A stretch of 64,000 bases of DNA, from positions 31,431 to 95,430 of the forward strand of contig JBBSQL010000008.1 in NCBI GenBank assembly GCA_038257845.1. The letters run 5' to 3'. The translations under genes and the position numbers were made by a program. This stretch comes from JAFDXJ01 sp038257845. Lineage in GTDB: Bacteria > Bacteroidota > Bacteroidia > Chitinophagales > Chitinophagaceae. Below are positions 7,654 to 17,239 of the stretch, piece after piece; position 1 is the first letter of the stretch, and every line of letters starts with the position of its first letter. The notes beneath the pieces are model-generated. The model made no database searches and was not told the DNA's origin. It saw only the letters and a program-made list of their open reading frames with translations.

Positions 7654-8595
7654 ATGCGCATTTTACTGGTCACCTTTTTTACGCTTACCCTTTTTTACTC
7701 CTGCAAAAATGATGACGTCTCTCTTTCCGGAGATGCACAGGTTTCTATGGATGCTTTCAGCAAAGCTTTTCAGCCATTAAAATTGCCAATGCGTATAGCT
7801 GATACAAGTTTACAAAGTGTGGGTGATACAACAACGATCAGCTATGCAGCCATTTCCGGCATTGTGCCGGATTCTGTTTTTCAATCTTTTAAAAAAGGAA
7901 AAGAGAAATCACCAAAGATCACTTTTCATGCCATTGGAAAAAAAGAATCTGAAACAGATAATTTTTACCTGCTTTCTATGAAGAGTGGAAAAAATATTGA
8001 CCTGGTCGTTTTTGTTTTTGATAAAGAAAAAAAGTTTGCCGCATACCAGGATTTATTGCAAAAAAATAACCCGGATGACTATGCTCATAATGTGCTGATC
8101 ACTTCAGAACCTGCATTTATCATCAGCCGGGAAAAAAAGGGAAAAGACAACACCACTTTATATAGCCGGAATAGTTTAGCGTATTCGGCGGCTTCCCATT
8201 CATTTATAACGGTGATGAAAGATAGTAATGAAAACCCTGAAAACATTGCTGTCATTAATCCTTTGGATACACTCCCGCAAAAAAATAAATACAGCGGCAA
8301 TTATACAGAAGATAAAAGAAATTACATTTCACTGCGGGATGGAAAAGATGAACACAGCTACCAGTTTTTTATCCATTTTGAAAAAAATGGCGGCGACTGT
8401 ACCGGTGAATTAAAAGGCATTATGAAAATGACGGATGCAAAAAATGCCATTTACCAGCAAAACGGTGATGTCTGCGTGATTGATTTTCGTTTTGATGGAA
8501 AAAGAATTATCGTGAAAGAACGCGGCAATTGTGGCAATCACCGCGGCATTAAGTGTTTCTTTGATGATGAATATGTGAAGAAGAAAACAAATTAA
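7654..8595 (+). CDS. Hypothetical lipoprotein
   Basis: A 313-residue protein of unknown function. The ATG at 7654 gives a classic lipoprotein signal (MRILLVTFFTLTLFYSC, lipid-modified Cys17); an upstream in-frame ATG at 7624 would place charged residues before it and is less likely. The mature part is Lys/Asp-rich and soluble. Four Cys cluster near the C-terminus (GGDCTGELKG, GDVCVIDFRF, GNCGN, IKCFF), which suggests disulfides. The C-terminal third (YISLRDGKDEHSYQFFIHFE onward) looks like a small beta-barrel. No operon partners. Confidence 0.8.
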   Translation: MRILLVTFFTLTLFYSCKNDDVSLSGDAQVSMDAFSKAFQPLKLPMRIADTSLQSVGDTTTISYAAISGIVPDSVFQSFKKGKEKSPKITFHAIGKKESETDNFYLLSMKSGKNIDLVVFVFDKEKKFAAYQDLLQKNNPDDYAHNVLITSEPAFIISREKKGKDNTTLYSRNSLAYSAASHSFITVMKDSNENPENIAVINPLDTLPQKNKYSGNYTEDKRNYISLRDGKDEHSYQFFIHFEKNGGDCTGELKGIMKMTDAKNAIYQQNGDVCVIDFRFDGKRIIVKERGNCGNHRGIKCFFDDEYVKKKTN

Positions 8596-8796
8596 ATTTT
8601 ACAAAAAATCTCGTTTATCTCTTTATTGAACCTACGGGGTTTCATTCACACAAACATTAGCTTTTTTTACATAAAGAAGTTCCCCCAATTAAAATCATTA
8701 TTATAAATTTTATCCACCATTCCTGCAAATAAATGCAGAAGGTTTTTATGAATAATATTTATACCCTAAATTGCGCCGCAACAGAAAAAACAATCA

Positions 8797-10458
8797 ATGA
8801 ATTTCAATAAGTATGAAGTACCTTATAAACGCGATGACAGGTACACCAAAAAAGTGGCTTATTTTTCCATGGAATTTGCCGTACATCAACCTTTAAAAAT
8901 ATACAGTGGCGGCCTGGGGTTTTTGTCGGGTTCCCACATGCGCAGTGCATACGAACTTCGTCAAAATGTAATAGGCATCGGCATTTTATGGAAATATGGG
9001 TATTACGATCAAACGCGTAACCAGGACCAGACAATGCGTGTAACCTGGATGGAAAAAAACTACAGCTTTTTGGAGGATACCGGGATCAAATTTCAACTCA
9101 CCATTCACGATCACCCGGTTTGGGTAAAAGCTTATTATCTCAATCCCGAAACGTTCAAGTCGGCGCCACTTTTTTTATTGTCAACCGACCTGCCGGAAAA
9201 TGATTATGTATCACAAACCATTTGTCACCATTTGTATGATGCAAATGTGGCCAGTAAAGTGGCACAGTTTATTTTGCTCGGCGCCGGTGGTGCAAAATTA
9301 ATTGATGAACTTGGTTTCAATCCGGACGTATATCATTTAAATGAAGCGCATGGCATTTCTTCCGCCTTTTATTTATACAATAAGTTTAAAGATATCAATA
9401 AAGTGCGTGAGCGCCTTGTTTTCACCACGCATACACCGGAAGAAGCCGGCAATGAAAAACATGATATTTTTCTATGCCATAAAATGAGTTATTTCTGCGG
9501 GCTTTCGATTGATGAAGTGAAAGATCTAACCGGCAATTACGAAGATGCTTTCAATCATTCTTTAGCCGCTTTACGTTTTGCAAGACTGGCAAATGGAGTA
9601 TCTAAATTGCATGGCCATGTATCCAGGGAAATGTGGGGGAAATATGACAATATATGCCCGATCATTTCCATCACCAATGCACAGAATTTCCGCTATTGGG
9701 CAGATAAACAATTATATCATTTCATGGAGGAAGGGAATGATCTTTTATTTGAAGACCGGAAAAAACATTTGAAGAAAAGAGCATTTGAAATTGTTGCAGA
9801 TCAAACCGGGAAAATTTTTGATCCAAATATTTTAACGATCGTTTGGGCGCGCAGGCTTGCAGGATATAAACGGGCGGATTTGTTGACACAGAATGAAGCT
9901 GCATTTAAAAAATTATTGACTGATACCAAATACCCTGTGCAAATTATTTGGGCCGGAAAGCCATATCCCGCGGATTACCCGGCGATTACTCAATTTGACA
10001 ATTTAGTTCACCTGAGTAAAGAATATAAAAATGTAGCAGTGATGGTTGGTTATGAACTGGCATTGAGCAAACGCATGAAACAGGCTTCAGATGTTTGGTT
10101 GAATAATCCGCGTGTACCGCGCGAAGCTTCCGGTACAAGCGGCATGACGGCGGCCATGAATGGCGCTGTAAATTTCTCCACAGATGATGGCTGGATACCG
10201 GAATTTATAAATGACGGTAATAATGGATTCTTAATTCCAAAAACGGATTATGAAGCCATGTCCGTTCATGATCAGGATCAATATGACCTAAAACATTTGT
10301 ATGACATTTTACTTAATAAGATCATACCCATGTTTTACGAAGAAAAAGATACCTGGCGGCAGATCACAAAAAATGGAATGCGTGATGTGCGTTTCCAGTT
10401 TGACAGCAACCGTATGGCGCATGAATATTATGAGTTATTGTATGAAACGAAGCCTTAA
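8797..10458 (+). CDS. Alpha-glucan phosphorylase family (GT35, short form) lacking the PLP lysine
   Basis: A 553-residue protein of the short, archaeal/bacterial branch of glycogen/maltodextrin phosphorylases. The N-terminus VAYFSMEFAVHQPLKIYSGGLGFLSG is typical, as is DVYHLNEAHG. Family members degrade alpha-1,4-glucans phosphorolytically using pyridoxal phosphate bound to a lysine in the motif EASGTxxMK. Here the motif reads EASGTSGMT, so Thr451 replaces that lysine; the codon is a clear ACG at 10147-10149. The rest of the motif and the following AAMNGAVNFS are intact, so this is a substitution and not a frameshift. Either this branch binds PLP differently or it does not phosphorolyse. A TPR protein follows 47 bp downstream. 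The family is firm; the activity is open. Confidence 0.88.
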   Translation: MNFNKYEVPYKRDDRYTKKVAYFSMEFAVHQPLKIYSGGLGFLSGSHMRSAYELRQNVIGIGILWKYGYYDQTRNQDQTMRVTWMEKNYSFLEDTGIKFQLTIHDHPVWVKAYYLNPETFKSAPLFLLSTDLPENDYVSQTICHHLYDANVASKVAQFILLGAGGAKLIDELGFNPDVYHLNEAHGISSAFYLYNKFKDINKVRERLVFTTHTPEEAGNEKHDIFLCHKMSYFCGLSIDEVKDLTGNYEDAFNHSLAALRFARLANGVSKLHGHVSREMWGKYDNICPIISITNAQNFRYWADKQLYHFMEEGNDLLFEDRKKHLKKRAFEIVADQTGKIFDPNILTIVWARRLAGYKRADLLTQNEAAFKKLLTDTKYPVQIIWAGKPYPADYPAITQFDNLVHLSKEYKNVAVMVGYELALSKRMKQASDVWLNNPRVPREASGTSGMTAAMNGAVNFSTDDGWIPEFINDGNNGFLIPKTDYEAMSVHDQDQYDLKHLYDILLNKIIPMFYEEKDTWRQITKNGMRDVRFQFDSNRMAHEYYELLYETKP

Positions 10459-10505
10459 ATTTGTAAGAAGAAAATAGAATTTTATTTTTTTGTAAATAAA
10501 ACAGG

Positions 10506-10817
10506 ATGGCGCGTTTTGATAAACTAAAAGAACTATTAAAGGAAAGTCCAAAAGATAATTTCCTGAGGCATGCGCTGGCGCTTGAATACATCAAATCGGG
10601 CGATGACTCAACCGCCAAAGATATTTTTGAAGAAATTTTATCTGAGTCGCCGGATTATATCGGTTCCTATTATCATTTAGCCAGGTTGCTCGAACGGTTG
10701 GATGAAACAGACCTCGCAGTGCAATGGTATAAAAAAGGCCTGGAAGCCACGCGGCTTGCGGGTGATACGCATGCATATAATGAATTGCATGCAGCTTATG
10801 AAGACCTTGTATTTTAA
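10506..10817 (+). CDS. Small TPR protein
   Basis: A 103-residue soluble protein with about two to three tetratricopeptide repeats. They are visible as LRHALALEYIKSGDDSTAKDI (about 20-40) and GSYYHLARLLERLDETDLAV (about 55-75), each with the small-large alternation of TPR helices. It probably mediates protein contacts. It lies 47 bp after the phosphorylase gene on the same strand and just before tRNA-Gly, so it may be co-transcribed with either. No function can be assigned. Confidence 0.85.
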   Translation: MARFDKLKELLKESPKDNFLRHALALEYIKSGDDSTAKDIFEEILSESPDYIGSYYHLARLLERLDETDLAVQWYKKGLEATRLAGDTHAYNELHAAYEDLVF

Positions 10818-10835
10818 AATTAAGTAAGGAAATAA

Positions 10836-10908
10836 GCGGAAATAGCTCAGTTGGTAGAGCATCAGTTTCCCAAACTGAAGGCCGCGGGTTCGAGTCCCGT
10901 TTTCCGCT
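10836..10908 (+). tRNA. tRNA-Gly (anticodon CCC)
   Basis: A complete 73-nt cloverleaf. The acceptor GCGGAAA pairs with TTTCCGC, the D stem GCTC pairs with GAGC, and the anticodon stem TCAGT/ACTGA encloses loop TTCCCAA with anticodon CCC at 10869-10871. The T arm has loop TTCGAGT, with one G-T pair in its stem. The discriminator base is T, as expected for glycine. CCA is not encoded. It reads codon GGG. Confidence 0.96.
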
Positions 10909-10999
10909 CTTTTTAAAAAAGAAAATCCAATAAAAAACATTATTTTTAATTGAATAATTTCAAAATCATTTTAGATTTTTTAAAAAAATCCGCGACTGT

Positions 11000-12664
11000 A
11001 TGAGCGAAGAAAGATCATTAAATTTTATAGAAGAAATTGTGGAATCAGACCTTGCATCCGGTAAATATTCATATATCCATACACGATTTCCACCGGAGCC
11101 AAATGGCTATTTGCATATAGGCCATGCGAAAAGTATTTCACTCAATTTTGGTTTGGCAAAAAAATATGGCGGCAAAACCAACCTGCGTTTTGATGATACC
11201 AATCCCACGAAAGAAGAAACCGAATACGTGGACAGCATCAAAGAAGATGTGCATTGGCTGGGCTATAAATGGGACAATGAATTGTATGCCAGTGATTATT
11301 TTGAACAATTATATAATTTCGCTGAAACACTCATCAGCAAAGGGCTTGCGTATGTGGATGACAGCAGCGCGGAAACAATTGCGCTGGAAAAAGGTACGCC
11401 CACAACACCAGGAATTGCAGGAAAATTTCGCGGAAGAAGTATAGATGAAAATTTGGAATTATTCCGTGGTATGCGTGCAGGAAAATTTAAAGACGGCGAA
11501 AAAGTGTTGCGTGCAAAAATTGATATGGCTGCGCCAAACATGCACATGCGCGATCCCGTGATGTACCGCATCAAACATGCAACACATCACCGCACAGGAA
11601 ATGACTGGTGCATTTATCCCATGTATGATTTTGCACATGGACAATCAGATTCACTCGAACACATTACACATTCTATTTGCACTTTGGAATTTATTCCGCA
11701 TCGTGAATTGTATGACTGGTACATTGAAAAATTAGAAATTTTTCCTTCACATCAATTTGAATTTGCGCGATTAAATATGAGTTATACGGTAATGAGTAAA
11801 AGAAAATTACTGCAACTCGTACAAGATAAAATTGTAGATGGCTGGGATGATCCGCGCATGCCTACGATCAGTGGATTTCGCAGAAGAGGTTTTACACCGG
11901 AAAGTATTCGCGATTTTTGTGAACGGATTGGTGTGGCCAAAAGAGAGAACCTCATTGATTTTGGCTTACTTGAATTTTGTGTACGTGAACACCTGAATAA
12001 AATGGCACAGCGTCGCATGGTTATTTTTGAGCCTTTAAAAATTATTATCACCAATTTTAAAGAAGGCCATGTAGAATTATTGGAAAGTGAAAACAACCCC
12101 GAAAATCCTGCTGATGGCACAAGGAAAATTCCATTTACCAGGGAATTGTATATAGAGAAGGATGATTTTATGGAAGCGCCGTCGAAAAAATATTTTCGTC
12201 TTGCGCCAGGTAAAATGGTAAGGCTGAAAAGCGCCTTCATTATTCAATGTGATGAAGTGATTAAAAATGAACAAGGCGAAATCACCGAACTGCATTGCAC
12301 TTATATCCCCGAAAGCCGCAGTGGGCATGACACTTCAAACCTGCAGGTAAAAGGCACTTTGCATTGGGTTAGCGCTTTTCATACGGCACCTTTGGAATTG
12401 CGCATTTATGACCGCTTATTTACAGAAGAAGAACCATTAAAAAAAGAAGATGATTTTTTGCTGTATATAAATCCACGCTCATTAAAAGTTTTAAAAAATG
12501 TATATGCAGAAGAATCCTTACTCAACGCAAAATTTGATGACAGGTATCAGTTTATCAGGAAGGGATATTTCTGTTTGGATAAAGACACGACAGCGGGGCA
12601 TTTAGTTTTCAATCAAACGGTTGGACTCAAAGATTCCTGGGCAAAGGAGCTGAAAAAAACCTAA
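11000..12664 (+). CDS. glnS: Glutaminyl-tRNA synthetase
   Basis: Charges tRNA-Gln with glutamine in the cytoplasm. At 554 residues it is the usual bacterial GlnRS length. The class I signature is present: PPEPNGYLHIGHAKS with HIGH at 39-42, and a KMSKS-type loop VMSKRK at 264-269. The anticodon-binding beta-barrels fill the C-terminal third. Having GlnRS implies direct glutaminylation in addition to, or in place of, the GatCAB route. The gene begins 91 bp after tRNA-Gly, and tilS follows after 9 bp, so the two are probably one transcript. A short inverted repeat (10974-10990, GATTTTTT/AAAAAATC) precedes the start. Confidence 0.97.
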   Translation: MSEERSLNFIEEIVESDLASGKYSYIHTRFPPEPNGYLHIGHAKSISLNFGLAKKYGGKTNLRFDDTNPTKEETEYVDSIKEDVHWLGYKWDNELYASDYFEQLYNFAETLISKGLAYVDDSSAETIALEKGTPTTPGIAGKFRGRSIDENLELFRGMRAGKFKDGEKVLRAKIDMAAPNMHMRDPVMYRIKHATHHRTGNDWCIYPMYDFAHGQSDSLEHITHSICTLEFIPHRELYDWYIEKLEIFPSHQFEFARLNMSYTVMSKRKLLQLVQDKIVDGWDDPRMPTISGFRRRGFTPESIRDFCERIGVAKRENLIDFGLLEFCVREHLNKMAQRRMVIFEPLKIIITNFKEGHVELLESENNPENPADGTRKIPFTRELYIEKDDFMEAPSKKYFRLAPGKMVRLKSAFIIQCDEVIKNEQGEITELHCTYIPESRSGHDTSNLQVKGTLHWVSAFHTAPLELRIYDRLFTEEEPLKKEDDFLLYINPRSLKVLKNVYAEESLLNAKFDDRYQFIRKGYFCLDKDTTAGHLVFNQTVGLKDSWAKELKKT

Positions 12665-12673
12665 ACTTTTTGT

Positions 12674-14023
12674 ATGCAGTTCGCAGATGAATTTTTAATC
12701 CAATGGAAAAAATATTTTTCATCGCTTTTACCGCCGAATACAAAAGTGCTGCTCGCTGTAAGTGGTGGCATGGATAGCGTGGTGATGGCTGATCTTTTTC
12801 ATACAACAAAAATTCCTGCTGTAATTGCGCATGCTAATTTTCATTTAAGAGGAGAAGAAAGTAACCGGGATGAACAATTTGTTGAAGCACTTGCTGCATT
12901 TTATCATTTGAAATTTATCGTGTGTGAATTTGATACGGCATTGTATGCGAAGGAAAATAAATTATCTATACAGGAAGCCGCACGGATACTGCGCTATAAA
13001 TGGTTTAGCGAATTACTTGCAGGAAATAAAGAAGATGAAACCCTTTCACTTATTGCTACTGCACATCACGCGAATGACTCCATAGAAACCATGCTCATCA
13101 ACTTTTTTCGCGGAACAGGTATTGCAGGACTGCATGGCATTTTACCCGTGCATGAAAAAATTATCCGGCCGCTAATTTTTTGGAAGCAGGAAAAATTAAA
13201 ATTATATGCCATTGAAAATAACATTAGCTGGGTAGATGATTCTTCGAATGAATCTGATAAATACACACGCAATTATTTCCGGCATCAACTGATCCCATCC
13301 ATACAAAAAGTATTTCCTGATGCCGAAGAAAATCTATTGGGAAATATTTCCAGATTTTCAGAAATTGAGACAATTTATAATGAAGCCATCCAGGCAAAAA
13401 AAAATAAATTACTCAAACAAAATGGGGAAGAATGGATATTGCATATAGCTGCTTTAAAAAAAAGCAAAGCGCTTTCTTCAATACTTTGGGAAATTTTAAA
13501 AGATTTTAATTTTACAGCTTCACAGGTATCTGAAGCCATTAAATTATTAGACTCAAATTATGGAGCGCATATTTCATCTTCCTCACACAGGTTGATTAAG
13601 CATAGAAATAAACTAATCATTGCGCCGCTACAGTCAAAGCTCTTGCAAAATATTTTTATTGAAAAAGGTGAAGAAAAATTGACGACTCCTGCGGGAAGTT
13701 TTTATTTTAAAATAAAAGATGCTCAGGATTTCAATATCCCGAAATCCGCGAAGGAAGCGGCGCTTGACCTTTCTAAAATTAAATTTCCTTTAGTGTTAAG
13801 GTCACGGAAACCCGGGGATTATTTTTACCCGTTGGGTATGAAAAAAAAGAAAAAAGTTGCACGCTTTTTAATAGACCAAAAATTAACATTGATTGAAAAA
13901 GAAAAATGTATGGTTCTTGAAAATGCGGAGAAACACATTCTTTGGATTGTAGGATTACGAATTGATGATCGGTTTAAAATCACTGATCAAACAAAAGAAA
14001 TATTACTGATCACGGTGAAATAA
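12674..14023 (+). CDS. tilS: tRNA(Ile)-lysidine synthase
   Basis: Converts the wobble C34 of tRNA-Ile(CAU) to lysidine, using lysine and ATP, so that it reads AUA. The PP-loop motif SGGMDS is at residues 30-35, followed by the family features AHANFHLRGEESNRDE and ATAHHANDSIETMLINFFRGTG. The C-terminal TilS domain is present (LRSRKPGDYFYPLGMKKKKKV). At 449 residues it is full length. It starts 9 bp after glnS, so the pair forms a tRNA-function operon; the convergent amylase gene ends 8 bp further on. Confidence 0.96.
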   Translation: MQFADEFLIQWKKYFSSLLPPNTKVLLAVSGGMDSVVMADLFHTTKIPAVIAHANFHLRGEESNRDEQFVEALAAFYHLKFIVCEFDTALYAKENKLSIQEAARILRYKWFSELLAGNKEDETLSLIATAHHANDSIETMLINFFRGTGIAGLHGILPVHEKIIRPLIFWKQEKLKLYAIENNISWVDDSSNESDKYTRNYFRHQLIPSIQKVFPDAEENLLGNISRFSEIETIYNEAIQAKKNKLLKQNGEEWILHIAALKKSKALSSILWEILKDFNFTASQVSEAIKLLDSNYGAHISSSSHRLIKHRNKLIIAPLQSKLLQNIFIEKGEEKLTTPAGSFYFKIKDAQDFNIPKSAKEAALDLSKIKFPLVLRSRKPGDYFYPLGMKKKKKVARFLIDQKLTLIEKEKCMVLENAEKHILWIVGLRIDDRFKITDQTKEILLITVK

Positions 14024-14030
14024 CAAACGA

Positions 14031-15308
14031 TCAAACTTCATTCTTTTTATCAGAAATATAAATTTTATATTGCCATGCATTCAATGTTAGCGTTTTTGAA
14101 ACATTGATTTTCTCCTGAACACCTGAGAAATATTCAATATAATTTCCTTTTAAATGTTCATGTGCAATATTTGCTTTGATCCTGTCAAATGCTGAAAGGT
14201 TCAACACGACAAGCATACTTTCATTTTTGTTTACCGATAAGAAGGAAAATATTTTATCATCTGCACCGGTTTCCAATAAGAAAATTTCTGCTTCATTTTG
14301 AACACAGGCATTTGATTTTCTCAAAGCATACAATTGCTGATAAAATTCTTCCATTTTTAATTCCTGTTCCCAGTTGATCGCATCTTTTTCAAAAAATAAT
14401 AATCTTTTTTGCAAAAACATTTCCTGTCCACTATATAATAAAAAAATACCCGGCCACGCAGAAGTCAATACAGCAAAGGCTTCCAGGGCATCACCATATT
14501 TTTCTTTGTCAGTTCCATTCCAGCTATTTTCATCATGATTGCTGGTAAATAATAAATACCTGCCGGGAAAATCTGTATAATTCCGAAGCACATCGCGCAT
14601 TTCATGCACCGTATTTTTTTGTTTTGCTACACCTTCACTGATATGCATCCATGCCCAGGCATATTCTGTATCAAACACTTCAAAATATTTTTTATCCTCA
14701 CATTCCGCCAGCCAGTATAATGGTTTCAATGCATCACATTGACTGCGTGCTTCTTTCCAAAAATCCAATGGAACAAGATGCGCCATATCACAACGAAAAC
14801 CATCTATGCTATAAGATTCAATCCAAAACCTCATTGCGCTGATCATGGCTTTGTGCAAATGTTTATTTGTATAATCTAAACCGATCACATCTTCCCAGCC
14901 ATTTTTTTCGGTGAAATTTCCCAGCTCATCGCGCAAATAAAATTCGGGGTTCGACTTCGTCCATTCATGATCCCAGCCCGTGTGATTGGCCACCCAATCA
15001 ATAATGACTTTCATACCAAGTGCATGAATTTCATTGACAACATTTTTAAAATCTTCAAAGTTTCCATACTCCGGATTTATTTTTACATAACTGCTACACG
15101 CATAATAACTGCCCAGCGAACCCTGTCTTTTTTCTTTACTGATAGGCGTAATGGGCATGAACCAAATAATTTCCACACCCATTTTTTTCAGCCTGGGCAA
15201 ATGCTTTGCAAAAGCGGCGAAAGTCCCTTCGGGTGTATATTGCCGGATATTTACTTCATAAATATTCGAGCCATTACTCCATGCAACCTGTTTAAAATGC
15301 GCAGACAT
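14031..15308 (-). CDS. Alpha-amylase family (GH13) glycoside hydrolase
   Basis: A 425-residue GH13 TIM-barrel enzyme with no signal peptide, so it probably acts on intracellular alpha-glucan or maltodextrin. All catalytic motifs are present: DWVANHTGWDHEW (region I), GFRCDMAH with nucleophile Asp174, LAEC with acid/base Glu202, and SNHDEN with Asp259. I chose the ATG at 15308; a GTG at 15326 is in frame, but the family pattern begins near AWSNGSNIYEVNIRQYT. The exact specificity (amylase, neopullulanase, sucrose-acting) cannot be told. It is divergent from the permease gene, with a 46-bp gap for both promoters. Confidence 0.93.
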   Translation of the reverse strand: MSAHFKQVAWSNGSNIYEVNIRQYTPEGTFAAFAKHLPRLKKMGVEIIWFMPITPISKEKRQGSLGSYYACSSYVKINPEYGNFEDFKNVVNEIHALGMKVIIDWVANHTGWDHEWTKSNPEFYLRDELGNFTEKNGWEDVIGLDYTNKHLHKAMISAMRFWIESYSIDGFRCDMAHLVPLDFWKEARSQCDALKPLYWLAECEDKKYFEVFDTEYAWAWMHISEGVAKQKNTVHEMRDVLRNYTDFPGRYLLFTSNHDENSWNGTDKEKYGDALEAFAVLTSAWPGIFLLYSGQEMFLQKRLLFFEKDAINWEQELKMEEFYQQLYALRKSNACVQNEAEIFLLETGADDKIFSFLSVNKNESMLVVLNLSAFDRIKANIAHEHLKGNYIEYFSGVQEKINVSKTLTLNAWQYKIYISDKKNEV

Positions 15309-15354
15309 AATTTTATCAGTTTCCACAAAGAAATGGTATTATTGTAAACCATTC

Positions 15355-16701
15355 ATGACTGAAAATAATTTACCCCGGAGAATTAGTTTGATGCAGGCAA
15401 CCGCCATCAACATGATTGATATGGTGGGCATCGGGCCATTCGTCGTTTTAGGAATTGTGGCCAATACAATGGGCGGCCCCTGGTTTTTATATGCCTGGAT
15501 ACTCGGTGCACTTTTAGCTTTCGCCGATGCAACAATATGGAGTGAACTCGGCGCGGTATTTCCCAAAGCAGGCGGCAGTTATAATTTTTTAAAAGAAGGC
15601 TATGGCCCGCGCTGGGGAAAGCTCATGAGTTTTTTATTTGTCTGGCAAACGATGATACAAGCGCCCTTGGTCATCGCTTCCGCTGCCATTGGTTTTTCAT
15701 TATACGCCGGATATATTTTTCCCTTTACAGCTATTGAGCATAAATTAATCAGCGGCGCCGTAGTGATTTTAATCGTGCTTTTATTGTATCGGAAAATTGA
15801 AACGATTGGTAAAATAAGTGTATTCCTTTGGATCGGTGTATTGCTCACGATGAGTTGCGTTATTGGTGGTGGTTTATTACATGGAAATTTTCTTGCACCT
15901 ATAAAACATATCAATGACGGGCTAACATTCAATATGGTTTTTGTAACAGCTTTATCTGCAGCAAGTGTGAAAACGATTTATAGTTTTTTGGGTTATTATA
16001 ATATTTGTCACCTTGGTGGTGAAATAAAAAATCCGCAAAAAAATATTCCTCGTAGCATGTATATTTCGATTGCGGGCATTACCATTTTTTATTTATTGAT
16101 GAATATTAGTGTGGCATCCGTATTGCCACAAAACATTTTACAAAGTAGTTCTTTTGCCGTGAGTGATTTCATGGAAACCCTTGCAGGACGTGGTGCTGCC
16201 ACGATCATTACCATTTTAATTTTATGGGTCGCCTTTGCATCTGTGTTTTCAGCCACGCTGGGTTACAGCCGTATTCCGTATGCCGCAGCGGAAGATGGCG
16301 CATTCTTTAAGGTCTTTGCAAAATTGCACCCGACTAAAAACTTTCCCTACATTTCTTTACTCGCGTTGGGCGCAGTGGCTTTTATTTTCAGTTTACTTTT
16401 CAGGATATCGGATGTTATTGATGCGATCATTGCCATGCGTATTCTCGTTCAATTTGTGGGACAAGGCGTTGGATTGTTATTATTGTCAAAAAGAAAAGGC
16501 AGGAATTTTTTTACCTGGAAAATGCCTTTTTTTCCCATACCGGCAATCATTGCCATGATTATCTGGCTGGCTATTTTTTATGCAACAGGCTGGAAAATGA
16601 TGCTGGGTGGTTTGGCTGTTATTTTTTGTGGGATCATCGCCTATCTTATAAAAAGTAAGGTGAATGCTGAATGGCCATTCATCAAAAAACAAGTAATTTA
16701 A
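15355..16701 (+). CDS. APC-family amino acid permease
   Basis: A 448-residue inner-membrane transporter with about 12 hydrophobic segments. The N-terminal motif ATAINMIDMVGIGPFVVLG is the conserved unwound first helix of APC transporters, and ELGAVFPKAGGSYNFLKEGYG is the classic helix 2-3 signature. GEIKNPQKNIPRSMY in the cytoplasmic loop is also diagnostic. It imports or exchanges an amino acid that cannot be specified. It shares a 46-bp divergent region with the GH13 gene and overlaps the convergent small membrane protein by 4 bp at its stop. Confidence 0.93.
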   Translation: MTENNLPRRISLMQATAINMIDMVGIGPFVVLGIVANTMGGPWFLYAWILGALLAFADATIWSELGAVFPKAGGSYNFLKEGYGPRWGKLMSFLFVWQTMIQAPLVIASAAIGFSLYAGYIFPFTAIEHKLISGAVVILIVLLLYRKIETIGKISVFLWIGVLLTMSCVIGGGLLHGNFLAPIKHINDGLTFNMVFVTALSAASVKTIYSFLGYYNICHLGGEIKNPQKNIPRSMYISIAGITIFYLLMNISVASVLPQNILQSSSFAVSDFMETLAGRGAATIITILILWVAFASVFSATLGYSRIPYAAAEDGAFFKVFAKLHPTKNFPYISLLALGAVAFIFSLLFRISDVIDAIIAMRILVQFVGQGVGLLLLSKRKGRNFFTWKMPFFPIPAIIAMIIWLAIFYATGWKMMLGGLAVIFCGIIAYLIKSKVNAEWPFIKKQVI

Positions 16702-17042
16702 ATTAATACATGTAATAAAACGATTGCCAAAAAAGATTCAATAGCCCAGAGTGGTAATTTTTTCCGCTGCGCGAATATCTTTCTAAAAACAAGGTCAATA
16801 AAAATAGTATTGATAATTAGAAACGGATAGATCAGCCAGGTTTCCCATGTATTAAAAATATCTACTTTTTTATGCAAAAGCATATACGGAAAAAGAAAAA
16901 CGAGGAAAGTGAATAGAAAAGTGAATGGAGAAAAAAAGCCCATGGCTTTGCCAATAAATTTTGCTGTGTGTTCATTCAATGCATCCATGTTTTCTGTTGC
17001 CTGAACAGAAAGCGGTTTCTGATATTTATATTTGTACAACAT
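16698..17042 (-). CDS. Small membrane protein of unknown function
   Basis: A 114-residue protein with three likely transmembrane segments (about 36-58, 68-86 and 97-113) after a hydrophilic N-terminal stretch of about 30 residues. It is not recognised. Its end overlaps the permease stop by 4 bp in convergent orientation. The ATG at 17040-17042 is clear and the hydrophobic pattern supports a real gene, but I see no family motif. Confidence 0.65.
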   Translation of the reverse strand: MLYKYKYQKPLSVQATENMDALNEHTAKFIGKAMGFFSPFTFLFTFLVFLFPYMLLHKKVDIFNTWETWLIYPFLIINTIFIDLVFRKIFAQRKKLPLWAIESFLAIVLLHVLI

Positions 17043-17239
17043 TGTTTTTGTTTTTAAAATGTAAAATTAGAACGGCAGTTGTTAAGGCTTCGCCACTTGC
17101 TTGTTAATGGTTATTCAAATAACAAAGCATTAGAAAAGAGAAAAATCTTGAAGAATATTTTAAAAATCAAGCCTTCCTTAAAATAAAAAAAGTAAAAAAA
17201 AAACTTTCACTTTTAACTGTTTGTTATTATCTTAAAAAA

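Noticed and set aside
10974..10990. A/T inverted repeat before glnS as a terminator of tRNA-Gly
   Set aside because: It has only A-T pairs with a one-base loop and no convincing T tract; reported only as a remark under glnS.
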